From Billgrantia lactosivorans (GTDB lineage Bacteria; Pseudomonadota; Gammaproteobacteria; Pseudomonadales; Halomonadaceae), in contig NZ_QHGY01000003.1 of NCBI RefSeq assembly GCF_003254665.1, forward strand, positions 310,286-374,285: 64,000 nt of DNA, given 5' to 3'. Below the pieces are notes generated by a model, which ran no database searches, was not told the origin of the DNA, and worked only from the letters and a program-made list of their open reading frames with translations. Position 1 is the first letter of the stretch; each line of letters starts with the position of its first letter. The translations under genes were made by a program, and so were the position numbers. This document shows positions 26,452 through 35,767 of the stretch, one piece after another.

Positions 26452-28473
26452 ATGAACGAATCCAACAGCCCGCCCGTGACGATGCCCGGGGGCAATGCCA
26501 TTCAGCCACGCTTCGTGTTGTGGTTGATCACCATCGTGGCGGTGGGGCTGTCCCTGTTCCAGCTCTATTCGGCGGGTATTCAGCCGCTGGGGCTGTTCTA
26601 CCAGCGCGGCATTCACCTGGCGCTGATCATGATGCTGGCCTTTCTGATGTTTCCGGTGTTCGGCCCCCAGCGCAAGCGGGGCGTGATCGGCTGGCTGATC
26701 GACATCGCCTTCTTCTGCGGTGCCGTGATCACCGGCGGCTACCTGATCCTCTATCTGGACGAGATCATCAATCGCGCCGGCTTCTGGAGCGAGACCGACA
26801 TTCGCGTCGCCATCATCGCCACCGTGACGGTGCTGGAGGCGAGCCGGCGGGCGGTGGGCCTGGGCATGACCGTGATCGGGGCACTGGCCATCGTCTACGC
26901 CTTCGCCGGGCCGCGCGGTGAGCTGCCCTGGCTGGGCGAATGGCTGCCGGGCATCCTCGGCCATCGCGGCTACGGCCTGGAGCGAGTGGCCGGCCAGCTC
27001 TACCTGGGGCAGGAGGGCATCTTCGGCCTGCCGCTGGGCGTCGCGGCCACCTACATCTTCATCTTCGTGCTGTTCGGTGCCTTCCTCGAGAGCACCGGCG
27101 CCGGCAAGTTCTTCATCGACCTGGCCTATGCCGCCACCGGACGCCAGCGCGGCGGCCCGGCCAAGGCCGCGGTGCTCGCCTCGGCCGGCATGGGCTCGAT
27201 CTCGGGCAGCGCCATCGCCAACGTGGTGACCACCGGCGCCTTCACCATCCCGCTGATGAAACGCCTGGGCTACCAGCCGAAGCAGGCCGGCGGCATCGAG
27301 GCCGCCGCCTCCACCGGCGGGCAGATCATGCCGCCGCTGATGGGGGCCGGCGCCTTCCTGATCGCCGAGTACACCAACACGCCCTACCTGGACGTGGTCA
27401 AGGTGAGCATCCTGCCGGCGATCATGTACTTCGCCACCGTCTACCTGTTCGTGCACATCATCGCGCTCAAGCAGGGCATGCAGGGCATGGCCAGGAGCGA
27501 GCTGCCGCAGCTGCGCGACGTGATGCGCGAGGGCTGGCACTTCCTGCTGCCGCTGGCGGTGCTGGTGTGGCTGCTGGTGATGAGCATGTCGCCGATGCGC
27601 GTCGGCTTCTATGCGGTGATCACCATGGTCGCCGTGGCGGTGCTGCGCTACGCCTTCTGGTTCCTGTTCATCGCGCCGCGCCAGGGCGAGAGGGTGACCG
27701 CGGCAAGCATCCGCCGCGTGATCCGTGCCGGCCTGGTCAAGCTGGTCGAGGGGCTCGAGCTCGGCGCGCGCAACGCCGTGGCCGTCTCCATGGCCTGCGC
27801 CGTGGCCGGGATCATCGTCGGCGTGGTCGGCCTGACCGGACTGGGGCTCAAGTTCTCCTCCATGATGATGGCCTTCTCCGGGGGCAACCTGCTGCTGGCG
27901 CTGCTGCTGGTGCTGCTCGCCAGCCTGGTGCTGGGCATGGGGCTGCCGGTCACCGCCAGCTACATCGTGCTGATCGTGCTGGTGGGGCCGGCGCTCTCCA
28001 ACGAGTTCGGCGTGCCGCTGCTGATCGCCCACCTGGTGGTGTTCTGGTACTCGCAGGATTCCAACGTCACGCCGCCCATCGCGCTGGCCGGCTTCGCCGG
28101 CGCGGCCATCGCCGGCAGCAAGCCGATGGAGACCGGCATCCAGGCGTGGAAGTTCGCCAAGGGGCTCTACCTGATTCCGCTGTTCATGGTCTTCAACCCC
28201 GAGATCATCATGGGCGGGCCGGTGCTGGTCGTGGCCTGGAACGCGGTGATCGCGATCCTGGCGCTGTGCGCCTTCGCCGCGGCGCTGGAGGGCTACTTGT
28301 TCACGCGCATGTCGTGGCTGCCGCGCATCGCCATCTCGGCCGCCATCGTGGGGGTGTTCTACCCCAACCTGATGGTGGAAGTGGCCGGCGTGGTCGTGAT
28401 GATCGTGGCGATCCTCGCCAATTGGCTGGCCAGCCGGCGTGAGGTCGGCGCTGCCGGGGCCGGCCCGGCCTGA
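26452..28473 (+). CDS. fused TRAP permease (DctQM type) for TAXI receptor
   Basis: The 673-residue protein joins a four-helix DctQ-like N-terminal part to a DctM-like core, the form found with TAXI receptors. The core contains GGPAKAAVLASAGMGSISGS and a later AASTGGQIMPPLMGAGAFL, both typical. It is the sodium-driven channel for whatever the receptor at 24844 binds. It starts 11 bases after the DUF1850 gene. A hairpin-bearing intergenic region separates it from purE. Confidence 0.92.
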   Translation: MNESNSPPVTMPGGNAIQPRFVLWLITIVAVGLSLFQLYSAGIQPLGLFYQRGIHLALIMMLAFLMFPVFGPQRKRGVIGWLIDIAFFCGAVITGGYLILYLDEIINRAGFWSETDIRVAIIATVTVLEASRRAVGLGMTVIGALAIVYAFAGPRGELPWLGEWLPGILGHRGYGLERVAGQLYLGQEGIFGLPLGVAATYIFIFVLFGAFLESTGAGKFFIDLAYAATGRQRGGPAKAAVLASAGMGSISGSAIANVVTTGAFTIPLMKRLGYQPKQAGGIEAAASTGGQIMPPLMGAGAFLIAEYTNTPYLDVVKVSILPAIMYFATVYLFVHIIALKQGMQGMARSELPQLRDVMREGWHFLLPLAVLVWLLVMSMSPMRVGFYAVITMVAVAVLRYAFWFLFIAPRQGERVTAASIRRVIRAGLVKLVEGLELGARNAVAVSMACAVAGIIVGVVGLTGLGLKFSSMMMAFSGGNLLLALLLVLLASLVLGMGLPVTASYIVLIVLVGPALSNEFGVPLLIAHLVVFWYSQDSNVTPPIALAGFAGAAIAGSKPMETGIQAWKFAKGLYLIPLFMVFNPEIIMGGPVLVVAWNAVIAILALCAFAAALEGYLFTRMSWLPRIAISAAIVGVFYPNLMVEVAGVVVMIVAILANWLASRREVGAAGAGPA

Positions 28474-28527
28474 GGCCGCGAGGCGTGTCGCCCGGAGGAC
28501 GGCGCGCCTGCCCGAATGGTCAAGATG

Positions 28528-28547
28528 ACGGCGCCTGCGGGCGCCGT
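28528..28547. terminator. hairpin between TAXI-TRAP operon and purE
   Basis: ACGGCGCC (28528-28535) and GGCGCCGT (28540-28547) form a perfect 8-bp stem with a TGCG loop. It is followed directly by TAGAAT (28548-28553), which resembles a -10 box for purE. It could end the TRAP transcript; no U-run follows. Confidence 0.45.
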
Positions 28548-28595
28548 TAGAATACCCGCCCTTCGAATTCTCTGCGCCACTTCCGGGAGCCGTAC

Positions 28596-29108
28596 ATGCA
28601 GTCCTCCAACCAGCAGCCGCGCGTCGGCGTGATCATGGGGTCGAAGTCCGACTGGCCGGTCATGGAGCACGCGGTGGCGATGCTCGAGCGCCTGGGCGTG
28701 CCTCATGAGACCCGCGTGGTCTCGGCCCACCGTACCCCGGACCTGCTGTTCGACTACGCCAAGAGTGCCGCCGGGCGAGGCCTCCAGGTGATCGTCGCCG
28801 GTGCCGGCGGCGCCGCTCATCTGCCGGGCATGGTGGCCTCCCAGACGGCGCTGCCGGTGCTCGGCGTGCCGGTGGAGTCCAAGGCGCTGAAGGGGTTGGA
28901 CTCGCTGCTCTCGATCGTGCAGATGCCGGGCGGCATCGCCGTGGGAACCCTTGCCATCGGCAAGGCGGGGGCGACCAACGCCGGCCTGCTGGCGGCGCAG
29001 ATCGTCGCCCTGCAGGACGACAAGGTCCGTGCCGCCGTCGAGGCCTTCCGCGCCGAGCAGACGCAGGCCGTGCTCGACAACCCCGACCCTCGCCCTTCAA
29101 GCGAATGA
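28596..29108 (+). CDS. purE: N5-carboxyaminoimidazole ribonucleotide mutase
   Basis: The 170-residue protein carries [14 protein letters not shown] and VVSAHRTPD near the N-terminus, the substrate-binding motifs of class I PurE. With PurK it converts AIR to CAIR in purine synthesis. purK follows 22 bases later with its own Shine-Dalgarno sequence. The length is normal for the family. Confidence 0.97.
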   Translation: MQSSNQQPRVGVIMGSKSDWPVMEHAVAMLERLGVPHETRVVSAHRTPDLLFDYAKSAAGRGLQVIVAGAGGAAHLPGMVASQTALPVLGVPVESKALKGLDSLLSIVQMPGGIAVGTLAIGKAGATNAGLLAAQIVALQDDKVRAAVEAFRAEQTQAVLDNPDPRPSSE

Positions 29109-29130
29109 GCCAGCGAGAGGAGCAATCCAC

Positions 29131-30267
29131 ATGAACATCGGCGTACTCGGTGCCGGCCAACTGGGCCGCATGCTGGCGCTGGCCGGCTATCCGCTGGCCA
29201 ACCGCTTCACCTTCCTCGACACCACCGGCCATCCCAGCGCCGGCATCGGTGACGTCATGGTCTACACCGACCAGCACCACCTGCTCGACGATTTTCTGGC
29301 CAGGGTCGACCTGGTCACCTACGAGTTCGAGCACCTACCCGTGGCGCTCGTCCAGGCCATCGAGGAGGTCAAGCCGGTCTACCCCTCGAGCGAGGCGATC
29401 CGCATCTGCCAGAACCGCGCCGAGGAGAAGGCGCTGTTCGACCGCCTGGGCATCCCGACACCCGCCTATCGGCTGGTGGAGCACGCCGACGAGCTCGAGG
29501 CGGCGGCCCGCGAGCTGGGCTGCCCGGTGGTGGCCAAGTCGGTCACCGAGGGCTACGACGGCAAGGGCCAGGCGGTGCTGCGCGACCCGGCCGAGGCCGC
29601 CGAGGCCTGGCGCAGCATCAACCACCCGCGGCTGATCGTCGAGGCCTTCGTCGACTTCGTGCGCGAGGTGTCGATCATCGCCGTGCGCGGCCGCGACGGC
29701 GAAGTGGCCTTCTATCCCATGGCCGAGAACCTGCACGTCGACGGCATCCTGCGCTACTCGCTGGCGCCGATGCCGGACCTCGACGACGCCGTCCAGCGGA
29801 CCGCCGACGGCTATATCCGCGCGCTGCTCGACGAGCTCGACTACGTCGGCGTGCTGACCCTGGAGCTGTTCCAGACCCGTGACGGCAAGCTGCTGGCCAA
29901 CGAAATGGCGCCGCGGGTGCACAACTCCGGCCACTGGACCATGGACGGCGCGGTGACCAGCCAGTTCGAGAACCACCTGCGCGCCATTCAGGGCCTGCCG
30001 CTGGGCGACACCTCGGCGCGCCAGCCGACCTGCATGGTCAACGTGATCGGCCAGGAGGGCGACCCGGCGGCGATACTGGCCATCACTGATGCCCACCTGC
30101 ACCGCTACGACAAGAGCGAGCGCCCCGGGCGCAAGCTCGGCCACGTCAACCTGGTGGCGGAAAGCCACGGCAAGCTGCTGGAGAAGGTACGCGCCTGCGC
30201 GGCGCTGCTGCCCGAGGCCTCCGAGCCGCGCTTCAGCTTCGGGGACCTGTTCCAGCGGGGCAATTGA
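29131..30267 (+). CDS. purK: 5-(carboxyamino)imidazole ribonucleotide synthase
   Basis: The 378-residue ATP-grasp enzyme starts MNIGVLGAGQLGRMLALAG, the PurK N-terminal signature. It contains SVTEGYDGKGQ, EMAPRVHNSGHWT and later VNVIG typical of the ATP-grasp and C-terminal domains. It carboxylates AIR with bicarbonate and ATP to N5-CAIR for PurE. GAGAGGAGCAATCC precedes the ATG at 29131. It is cotranscribed with purE and followed by a strong hairpin. Confidence 0.97.
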   Translation: MNIGVLGAGQLGRMLALAGYPLANRFTFLDTTGHPSAGIGDVMVYTDQHHLLDDFLARVDLVTYEFEHLPVALVQAIEEVKPVYPSSEAIRICQNRAEEKALFDRLGIPTPAYRLVEHADELEAAARELGCPVVAKSVTEGYDGKGQAVLRDPAEAAEAWRSINHPRLIVEAFVDFVREVSIIAVRGRDGEVAFYPMAENLHVDGILRYSLAPMPDLDDAVQRTADGYIRALLDELDYVGVLTLELFQTRDGKLLANEMAPRVHNSGHWTMDGAVTSQFENHLRAIQGLPLGDTSARQPTCMVNVIGQEGDPAAILAITDAHLHRYDKSERPGRKLGHVNLVAESHGKLLEKVRACAALLPEASEPRFSFGDLFQRGN

Positions 30268-30286
30268 AATGGCATCCTGACAACGA

Positions 30287-30311
30287 CGGGCCCCGCCAAT
30301 GGCGGGGCCCG
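30287..30311. terminator. terminator-like hairpin between purK and phoX
   Basis: CGGGCCCCGCC (30287-30297) pairs with GGCGGGGCCCG (30301-30311) across an AAT loop, an 11-bp perfect stem between convergent genes. There is no clear T-run on either strand. Confidence 0.65.
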
Positions 30312-30331
30312 CTGCGTTCAGAGGCTCATCT

Positions 30332-32353
30332 TCATGTCCCGATGATGCCGCCGTCTTCGCGGGTAATCACCAGCGTCGCCGAGCGCGGCAGGGCGTTGCC
30401 GCCGTCCGGCCAATGGCTGGTCGGCTCGCCCGCGGCGAAGGCCTCGGCCGGGGTGGTGGCGCCGGGATGCTGGACGTTGACGAACAGGGTGCGCTGGTCG
30501 GGTGTCATGGCGATGCCGGTGATCTCCTGCCCGATGGGCCCGGTGAGGAAGCGCTTGAGCTCGCCGGTATCGGGGTTGGCGACGAGCATCTGGTTGTTGC
30601 CGAACACCTCGTGGTCACCCTGGTTCACCACCGATTCGCTGATGTCGGTCTGGATCCACACGCGGCGATCGGGGTCGATCCACAGCCCGTCGGGGCAGGC
30701 CAGGATGGCGTCCCGGTCGAGCGGTTCGCCGTTCAGGCCGCGGCCGCTCTCGCGATCGCCCGCCAGCAGGAAGATGTCCCACCGGAAGCGCGCGGCGGCA
30801 TGGGTGCCGTCCTCCTGCCAGCGGATGATGTGGCCGAAGTGGTTCCCGGCGCGCGGATTGGCGGCGTCGACCTGTCCCTCGCGGCGGCGACTGTTGTTGG
30901 TCAGGGTGAAGTAGACCTGGCCGGTGACGGGGTCCACCGCGCCCCACTCCGGGCGGTCCATCCTGGTCGCGCCGACGTGGTCGGCGGCACTGCGGGTGTT
31001 GACCAGGATATCGGCCAGGTCGGCGAAGCCGTTTTCCGGCGTGAGCCCGTTCTCGCCCGGGGCCAGCGCCAGCCATTCGCCGCTGCCGTCATCGTTGAAC
31101 CTGGCCACGTAGAGGGTGCCTTCGTCGAGCAGCGAACCGTCGGCGTCGGCGGCCCGGTAGGGGCGGGCCGAGACGAACTTGTAGATGTACTCGAAGCGGG
31201 CGTCGTCGCCGGAGTAGCAGACCACCGGCTGGCCCTCCGCGGCGGGGGCGAAGACCACGCCCTCATGGGCGAAGCGGCCCAGGTGGGTGCGCTTGACCGG
31301 CGTGCTCTCGGGCGCGTAGGGGTCGATCTCCACCATGTAGCCGAAGGCGTGGGGCTCGTTGCGGTAGTCCTCGCGGGGGGAGGCGCCGCGGGCGCTGGCG
31401 TCGAAGCGTATGAACTCGTCGCCGCCGCCCTCGGCCCGGTGCCACTGATAACGCCCCTCGCTGCGGGTCTGGATGCCGTAGCGCGCCTGGCGCCGGTCGA
31501 TCTCGGTGTCCTCGTTGGCGAAGTAGCCGGCCCAGTTCTCCTCGGCGGCGAGGTAGGTGTTCCATGGCGTGACGCCGTTGGCGCAGTTGTTCAGCGTGCC
31601 TCGGGTCATGCTGCCGTCCGGGCTGTACTGGGTCACGACGTGTTCGGTGCCGGCCACCGGGCCCGCCAGGCGCATCGGGGTCAGCCCGGTGACGCGCCGG
31701 TTGCGTTCGTCCTCGACCACCTGCCACCGGCCATCCTCAGCGTGGCGTACCCGCACCACCGACACCCCGTGCGCATTGAGCTCCTTGCGCACCTGGTCGG
31801 GGTCGCGCGAGCCGTCCTCGTGCTGCGGGAAGCCGTCCGAGTCGAGTGCCAGGCCCCGGGCCGCGGCGTGCAGGAAGCGTGGCTCGACGTACTCGTGGTT
31901 GAGCACCAGCAGGCCGTCGCGGGAGCTGTCCTCGAGCGGGAAGAAGTGCATCCCGTCGTGGTGGCTGCCCACCTGATGCGCCTGATCCTCGCCGCTGGCG
32001 TCCAGCGAGGGAGCCGGCATGTTGCCGCTGATCGGCGTGCCCCAGGGAATGAAGGTCTGCGCCCGGTAGCCTTCCGGCACCACCACGCTGTCGGTGGTGC
32101 CGACCGGGACCGCCCGGAAGCCGATACTCGGTGCCGCGGTGCCGGTGCCGGCGGCCAGGGCGCGACCGAAAGGCAAGCTGGTGGCCATGGCCCCGGCTAC
32201 CGCAGCGGCCAGGCTGCCGCGCAGCAGCGAGCGACGACTCATGCGCGCCTCGAGGACTTCGCCGAAGTAGGCGTTGGGCGAGGTGTTGCAGGCTGGCTCG
32301 TCACCGGCGGCGAGGATCGGGTCGACATGACCGGGCATGTACGGCTGGTTCAT
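30332..32353 (-). CDS. phoX: PhoX-family alkaline phosphatase
   Basis: The 673-residue protein is a PhoX-type phosphatase, a calcium/iron enzyme that releases phosphate from organic esters outside the inner membrane. A twin-arginine motif, SRRSLLRG, followed by a hydrophobic stretch lies at about residues 38-66, consistent with Tat export of a metal-loaded protein. NNCANGVTPWNTYLAAEEN and LVLNHEY are typical of the family. GAGGCCACCC precedes the ATG at 32353. A long pre-Tat leader (37 residues) is usual here. Phosphate-starvation control is expected for the family, but no convincing Pho box is visible. Confidence 0.92.
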   Translation of the reverse strand: MNQPYMPGHVDPILAAGDEPACNTSPNAYFGEVLEARMSRRSLLRGSLAAAVAGAMATSLPFGRALAAGTGTAAPSIGFRAVPVGTTDSVVVPEGYRAQTFIPWGTPISGNMPAPSLDASGEDQAHQVGSHHDGMHFFPLEDSSRDGLLVLNHEYVEPRFLHAAARGLALDSDGFPQHEDGSRDPDQVRKELNAHGVSVVRVRHAEDGRWQVVEDERNRRVTGLTPMRLAGPVAGTEHVVTQYSPDGSMTRGTLNNCANGVTPWNTYLAAEENWAGYFANEDTEIDRRQARYGIQTRSEGRYQWHRAEGGGDEFIRFDASARGASPREDYRNEPHAFGYMVEIDPYAPESTPVKRTHLGRFAHEGVVFAPAAEGQPVVCYSGDDARFEYIYKFVSARPYRAADADGSLLDEGTLYVARFNDDGSGEWLALAPGENGLTPENGFADLADILVNTRSAADHVGATRMDRPEWGAVDPVTGQVYFTLTNNSRRREGQVDAANPRAGNHFGHIIRWQEDGTHAAARFRWDIFLLAGDRESGRGLNGEPLDRDAILACPDGLWIDPDRRVWIQTDISESVVNQGDHEVFGNNQMLVANPDTGELKRFLTGPIGQEITGIAMTPDQRTLFVNVQHPGATTPAEAFAAGEPTSHWPDGGNALPRSATLVITREDGGIIGT

Positions 32354-32519
32354 GGGTGGCCTCGTTCGGGAATGGGAGTGGCGAGGCCCGATGTTGGTGG
32401 TGTCATGTTGCAGCGTGATGAAGCGGGGCTGTCATTCCGTTGATGGTGCAACCTCGCCAAACTGTGCGGTATCGAGTAAAGATAGGACGGTTAAAACAAT
32501 AACCGACCCGGACTTACGC

Positions 32520-34874
32520 ATGTCCCTCCCTCTTCAGGAAGAGCACCGCGCACACGACGCGGCTGCGCTGTCGAACGTTTCTCGCCGTCGTCAGCTGGCC
32601 CACGAGCAGGTGCGCCTGCTCTACGAGCGGCTGTGGCAACCGGTACTGGCCAGCGTGCTGGCGGCTTGCCTGCTGGTGGGCGCCATGTGGACCGTCGTGC
32701 CGTCGAGCTACCTGGTCGTCTGGCTGGGCGCGTTGAGCGCCGTCTCGGCCGGTCGCCTATGGCTGGCCTGGTACTACCAGCGCCAGCCGGCCAGGCAGCG
32801 GCGCCAGCGGCGCTGGCTGTACCGCTTCGCCTGGGGCGCCGGCCTCGCCGGCGCGCTGTGGGGTACCGCCGGCCTGGCGATGTTCACCATGGAGCACCAT
32901 GGCCAGCTGGCGGCGCTGACGATCGTGCTGACCGGGATCGCCGCCGGCGGGGTCACCACGCTCTCCTCGGTGGTGTGGATGGCGCCGCTGTTCGTGCTGC
33001 CCGCCATGCTGCCGCTGCTCGGCCAGCTGCTGCTGCGGGGCACTTCCCTGGCCTTGCTGCTGGCCGCCATGGTCGTGCTGTTCCTGGGCCTGATGCTGAC
33101 GATCAACCGGCGTCTGCATCGCACCATTGCCGACAATATCGACCTGCGCCTGGTCGTCTCTTCGCGCGAGCAGCAGCTGCGCGTCAGCGAGGCGCGCTAT
33201 CGTGCCATCTTCCGGCACACGCCGCTGGGCGTGCTGCATTTCGACAGTGAGGGGCGGGTGGTCGACTGCAACGAGATGTGCCTCGACATCCTCGGCACCA
33301 GCCGCCAGCGCCTGCTGGGAATGAACCTGCTGACGCAGCTCGACGACGGCCGCGTGGTCGGGGCGATACGCGATGCCCTGCAGAACGGCACCGGCTACTT
33401 CGAGGGCACCTACCGCACCGTGGTCAGTGGCAAGCAGACGCCGCTACGCGCCTTCTACAGCGCCCTGCGCAACGAGTCGGGCGAGGTGGTGGGAGGCGTG
33501 GCGGTCATCGAGGACTTCACCGAGCGCAAGCTGGCGGAGGAGACCATCCACCGCCAGGCCTATTTCGACCCGCTTACCGAGCTGCCCAATCGGCGCCTGC
33601 TGATCGAGACGCTGGCCTCGACCATCCGCGATCGTCGCGACGACGGGCGCGTCGGGCTGGTGATGTTTCTCGACCTGGATCGGTTCAAGATCATCAACGA
33701 CACCCTGGGGCATGCGGTGGGCGACGAGCTGCTGCGCCAGGTGAGCAAGCGCCTGCTGCTGAGCCTCGACAAGGGCGCCATGGCGGCGCGCCTCAGCGGC
33801 GACGAGTTCGTGGTGCTGCTGCCGGCCCTGAGCGCCGACCGCCAGGCCGAGCTGAGGCGGGCCGAACACCGCGCCGAACGGCTGCTCACGACCCTGCGCC
33901 GGGCCTACGACCTGGGCGGGCAGCGCATCAGCGTGACGCCGAGCATCGGCTATACCCTGTTCCCGCTGGGCGACGAGGATGTCGGCGACGTGCTGCGCCA
34001 TGCCGACACCGCCATGTACCAGGCCAAGCTGAAGGGCAGGGCGCAGATCTGCGGCTACGAGCCCTCCATGCAGACCCAGATGAGCTGGCGCCTGGAGATG
34101 GAGCAGGCGCTGCGGCGCGCACTGGCCGAGGAGCAACTTAGCATCGCCTTCCAGCCCCAGCTCGACGAGCGTGGGCGGGTCATCGGCGGCGAGGCGCTGA
34201 TGCGCTGGCAACACCCTCGCCATGGCTGGGTCTCGCCCGAGGTATTCATCGCCATCGCCGAGGAGAGCGACCTGATCGTCGAACTCGAGACCTGGATGCT
34301 GGATCGCTGCTGCGCGCTGCTGTCACGCCTGCCGGCCGAGCTCCTGCCGCGGCTGTCGGTCAACATCAGCGTGCGCCACTTCAGCCAGCCCGGTTTCGTC
34401 GAAGGCCTCACCTGGGTGACCGGCACCCACGGCATCGACCCGGCACGGCTCGTCGTGGAGCTGACCGAGAGCATCATGATCGACGGCCTGGAGGACGCCG
34501 TCGAGCGCATGCAGGCGCTCAAGCGGCTGGGGGTACACCTGGCGCTGGACGACTTCGGCACGGGATTCTCCTCGCTCTCCTACCTCAAGTCGCTGCCGCT
34601 GGACGAACTCAAGATCGATCGCAGCTTCGTCAGCAATCTCGATGCCGACGGCAGCGATGCCGCCATCGTCGAGACGGTACTGGCCATGGCCCAGCACCTC
34701 GGCATCGCCGTGGTGGCGGAGGGCGTGGAGAACGAGGCCCAGCACGACTTCCTGCGGTCGCGTGGCTGCCGGCTGTTCCAGGGCTACCTTTTCCATCGGC
34801 CCATGCCCATCGAGGCATTCGAGGCGCTGCTGGCCGGGCGTGAAATCGAGAAGAGCGGCCTGGATTCGGCTTGA
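32520..34874 (+). CDS. membrane PAS-GGDEF-EAL c-di-GMP protein
   Basis: The 784-residue protein has about six membrane segments (residues about 40-200), a PAS domain (about 220-340), a GGDEF domain and an EAL domain. The cyclase signature reads SGDEF (residues 426-430) and no RxxD inhibitory site precedes it. The phosphodiesterase signature is intact: E558-A-L560, ELTESIM, DDFGTGFSSLSYL, KIDRSF and VAEGVE. Net c-di-GMP hydrolysis is the more likely output, with the cyclase half either active or regulatory. The start at 32520 (MSLPLQEEH) is chosen because the upstream frame lacks a plausible ribosome-binding site. It stands divergent from phoX. Confidence 0.9.
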   Translation: MSLPLQEEHRAHDAAALSNVSRRRQLAHEQVRLLYERLWQPVLASVLAACLLVGAMWTVVPSSYLVVWLGALSAVSAGRLWLAWYYQRQPARQRRQRRWLYRFAWGAGLAGALWGTAGLAMFTMEHHGQLAALTIVLTGIAAGGVTTLSSVVWMAPLFVLPAMLPLLGQLLLRGTSLALLLAAMVVLFLGLMLTINRRLHRTIADNIDLRLVVSSREQQLRVSEARYRAIFRHTPLGVLHFDSEGRVVDCNEMCLDILGTSRQRLLGMNLLTQLDDGRVVGAIRDALQNGTGYFEGTYRTVVSGKQTPLRAFYSALRNESGEVVGGVAVIEDFTERKLAEETIHRQAYFDPLTELPNRRLLIETLASTIRDRRDDGRVGLVMFLDLDRFKIINDTLGHAVGDELLRQVSKRLLLSLDKGAMAARLSGDEFVVLLPALSADRQAELRRAEHRAERLLTTLRRAYDLGGQRISVTPSIGYTLFPLGDEDVGDVLRHADTAMYQAKLKGRAQICGYEPSMQTQMSWRLEMEQALRRALAEEQLSIAFQPQLDERGRVIGGEALMRWQHPRHGWVSPEVFIAIAEESDLIVELETWMLDRCCALLSRLPAELLPRLSVNISVRHFSQPGFVEGLTWVTGTHGIDPARLVVELTESIMIDGLEDAVERMQALKRLGVHLALDDFGTGFSSLSYLKSLPLDELKIDRSFVSNLDADGSDAAIVETVLAMAQHLGIAVVAEGVENEAQHDFLRSRGCRLFQGYLFHRPMPIEAFEALLAGREIEKSGLDSA

Positions 34875-34875
34875 T

Positions 34876-35676
34876 TCAGCCCAGCCCGCCGCTGGCCCAC
34901 AGCCACAGGGCGATCAGGGCGAAGTGGCCGGGGTACCACGCGAGCCACAGCCGTCGCGGCATGGCCACCGGCACGCCGGGGGTCAGGCGATGGGCGCCGG
35001 CGGCCAGCCACAGCACCGCGAGGCAGGTGGCGACGGTGAACGACTTGGCCATGTCGGAGCTGTTCATCAGCCCCGCCACGACCAGCACCGGGGCGGCCAG
35101 GGCCACGGCGGAGAGCCGCTCGCCAAGCGACTCGCCGGCGGCGTTGAGGTGATGCATGGCGAGCATGAACAGGGGGATCAGCAGCAACCCGCGATGCCCG
35201 TACTCGACCCAGCCGCCGAGCAGGTACCAGAGCACCAGCGAGGCGGCCAGTGCCACCGCCAGCCAGGCGCTGGCCAGGCTGCCGTCGCGCTGGCGCGCGA
35301 GCAGGTCGCGCAGCCAGGCGCCCCAGGCCAGCCCCAGCGCCAGGGTGAAGCAGACGTTGAGGACGAAGGTGTCGGTGGCCCGCGGCATCAGCATGTAGGG
35401 CAATTGGGCGGCCAGCCCGATGACCAGGATGCGCCGTGCGTAGCGCAGCGGGTTGCGGGTGTTGAACAGGCCGTGCCAGGCGACCATGGCGGCGAACAGC
35501 GGGAAGGCGATGCGGCCCAGCGACGACCCCGCCCAGCCGAGCTCCCAGTCGGCGGGCAGCACGTAGCGCGTCAGGTGGTCGAGGGTCATGGTGGCGAGCG
35601 CCAGCCACTGGCCCCAGCCGGTCCAGGTGGAAACGGGGCGCTCGGACAGCGGCCGGGCGGCGGCCTCTACGGTCAT
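34876..35676 (-). CDS. TraX-family integral membrane protein
   Basis: The 266-residue protein has roughly eight hydrophobic segments and begins its fold with WLALATMTLDHLTRYVLP, typical of TraX-family proteins. TraX acetylates F-pilin on conjugative plasmids; chromosomal homologues are of unknown acyltransferase-like function. No conjugation genes are nearby. It is convergent with the GGDEF-EAL gene, two bases apart. The start at 35676 (MTVEAAARP) is preceded by GGGAGGTCCC. Confidence 0.75.
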   Translation of the reverse strand: MTVEAAARPLSERPVSTWTGWGQWLALATMTLDHLTRYVLPADWELGWAGSSLGRIAFPLFAAMVAWHGLFNTRNPLRYARRILVIGLAAQLPYMLMPRATDTFVLNVCFTLALGLAWGAWLRDLLARQRDGSLASAWLAVALAASLVLWYLLGGWVEYGHRGLLLIPLFMLAMHHLNAAGESLGERLSAVALAAPVLVVAGLMNSSDMAKSFTVATCLAVLWLAAGAHRLTPGVPVAMPRRLWLAWYPGHFALIALWLWASGGLG

Positions 35677-35767
35677 CGGGACCTCCCTGTAGGGATACGA
35701 CAGTTCTGTGACCGGTGCGCCGGGAAGGGAGTTCCGGCCAGCGGCGGGGTGAAGCGAGGGCAGACAG

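Noticed and set aside
26395-28032. 545-codon minus-strand frame opposite the fused TRAP permease
   Set aside because: Rich in His, Gln and Asp with no domain; shadow of a real membrane protein gene.
32354-32519. Possible Pho box upstream of phoX (CTGTCAT near 32430)
   Set aside because: Only one good half-repeat on the wrong strand relative to phoX, and no second correctly spaced repeat.
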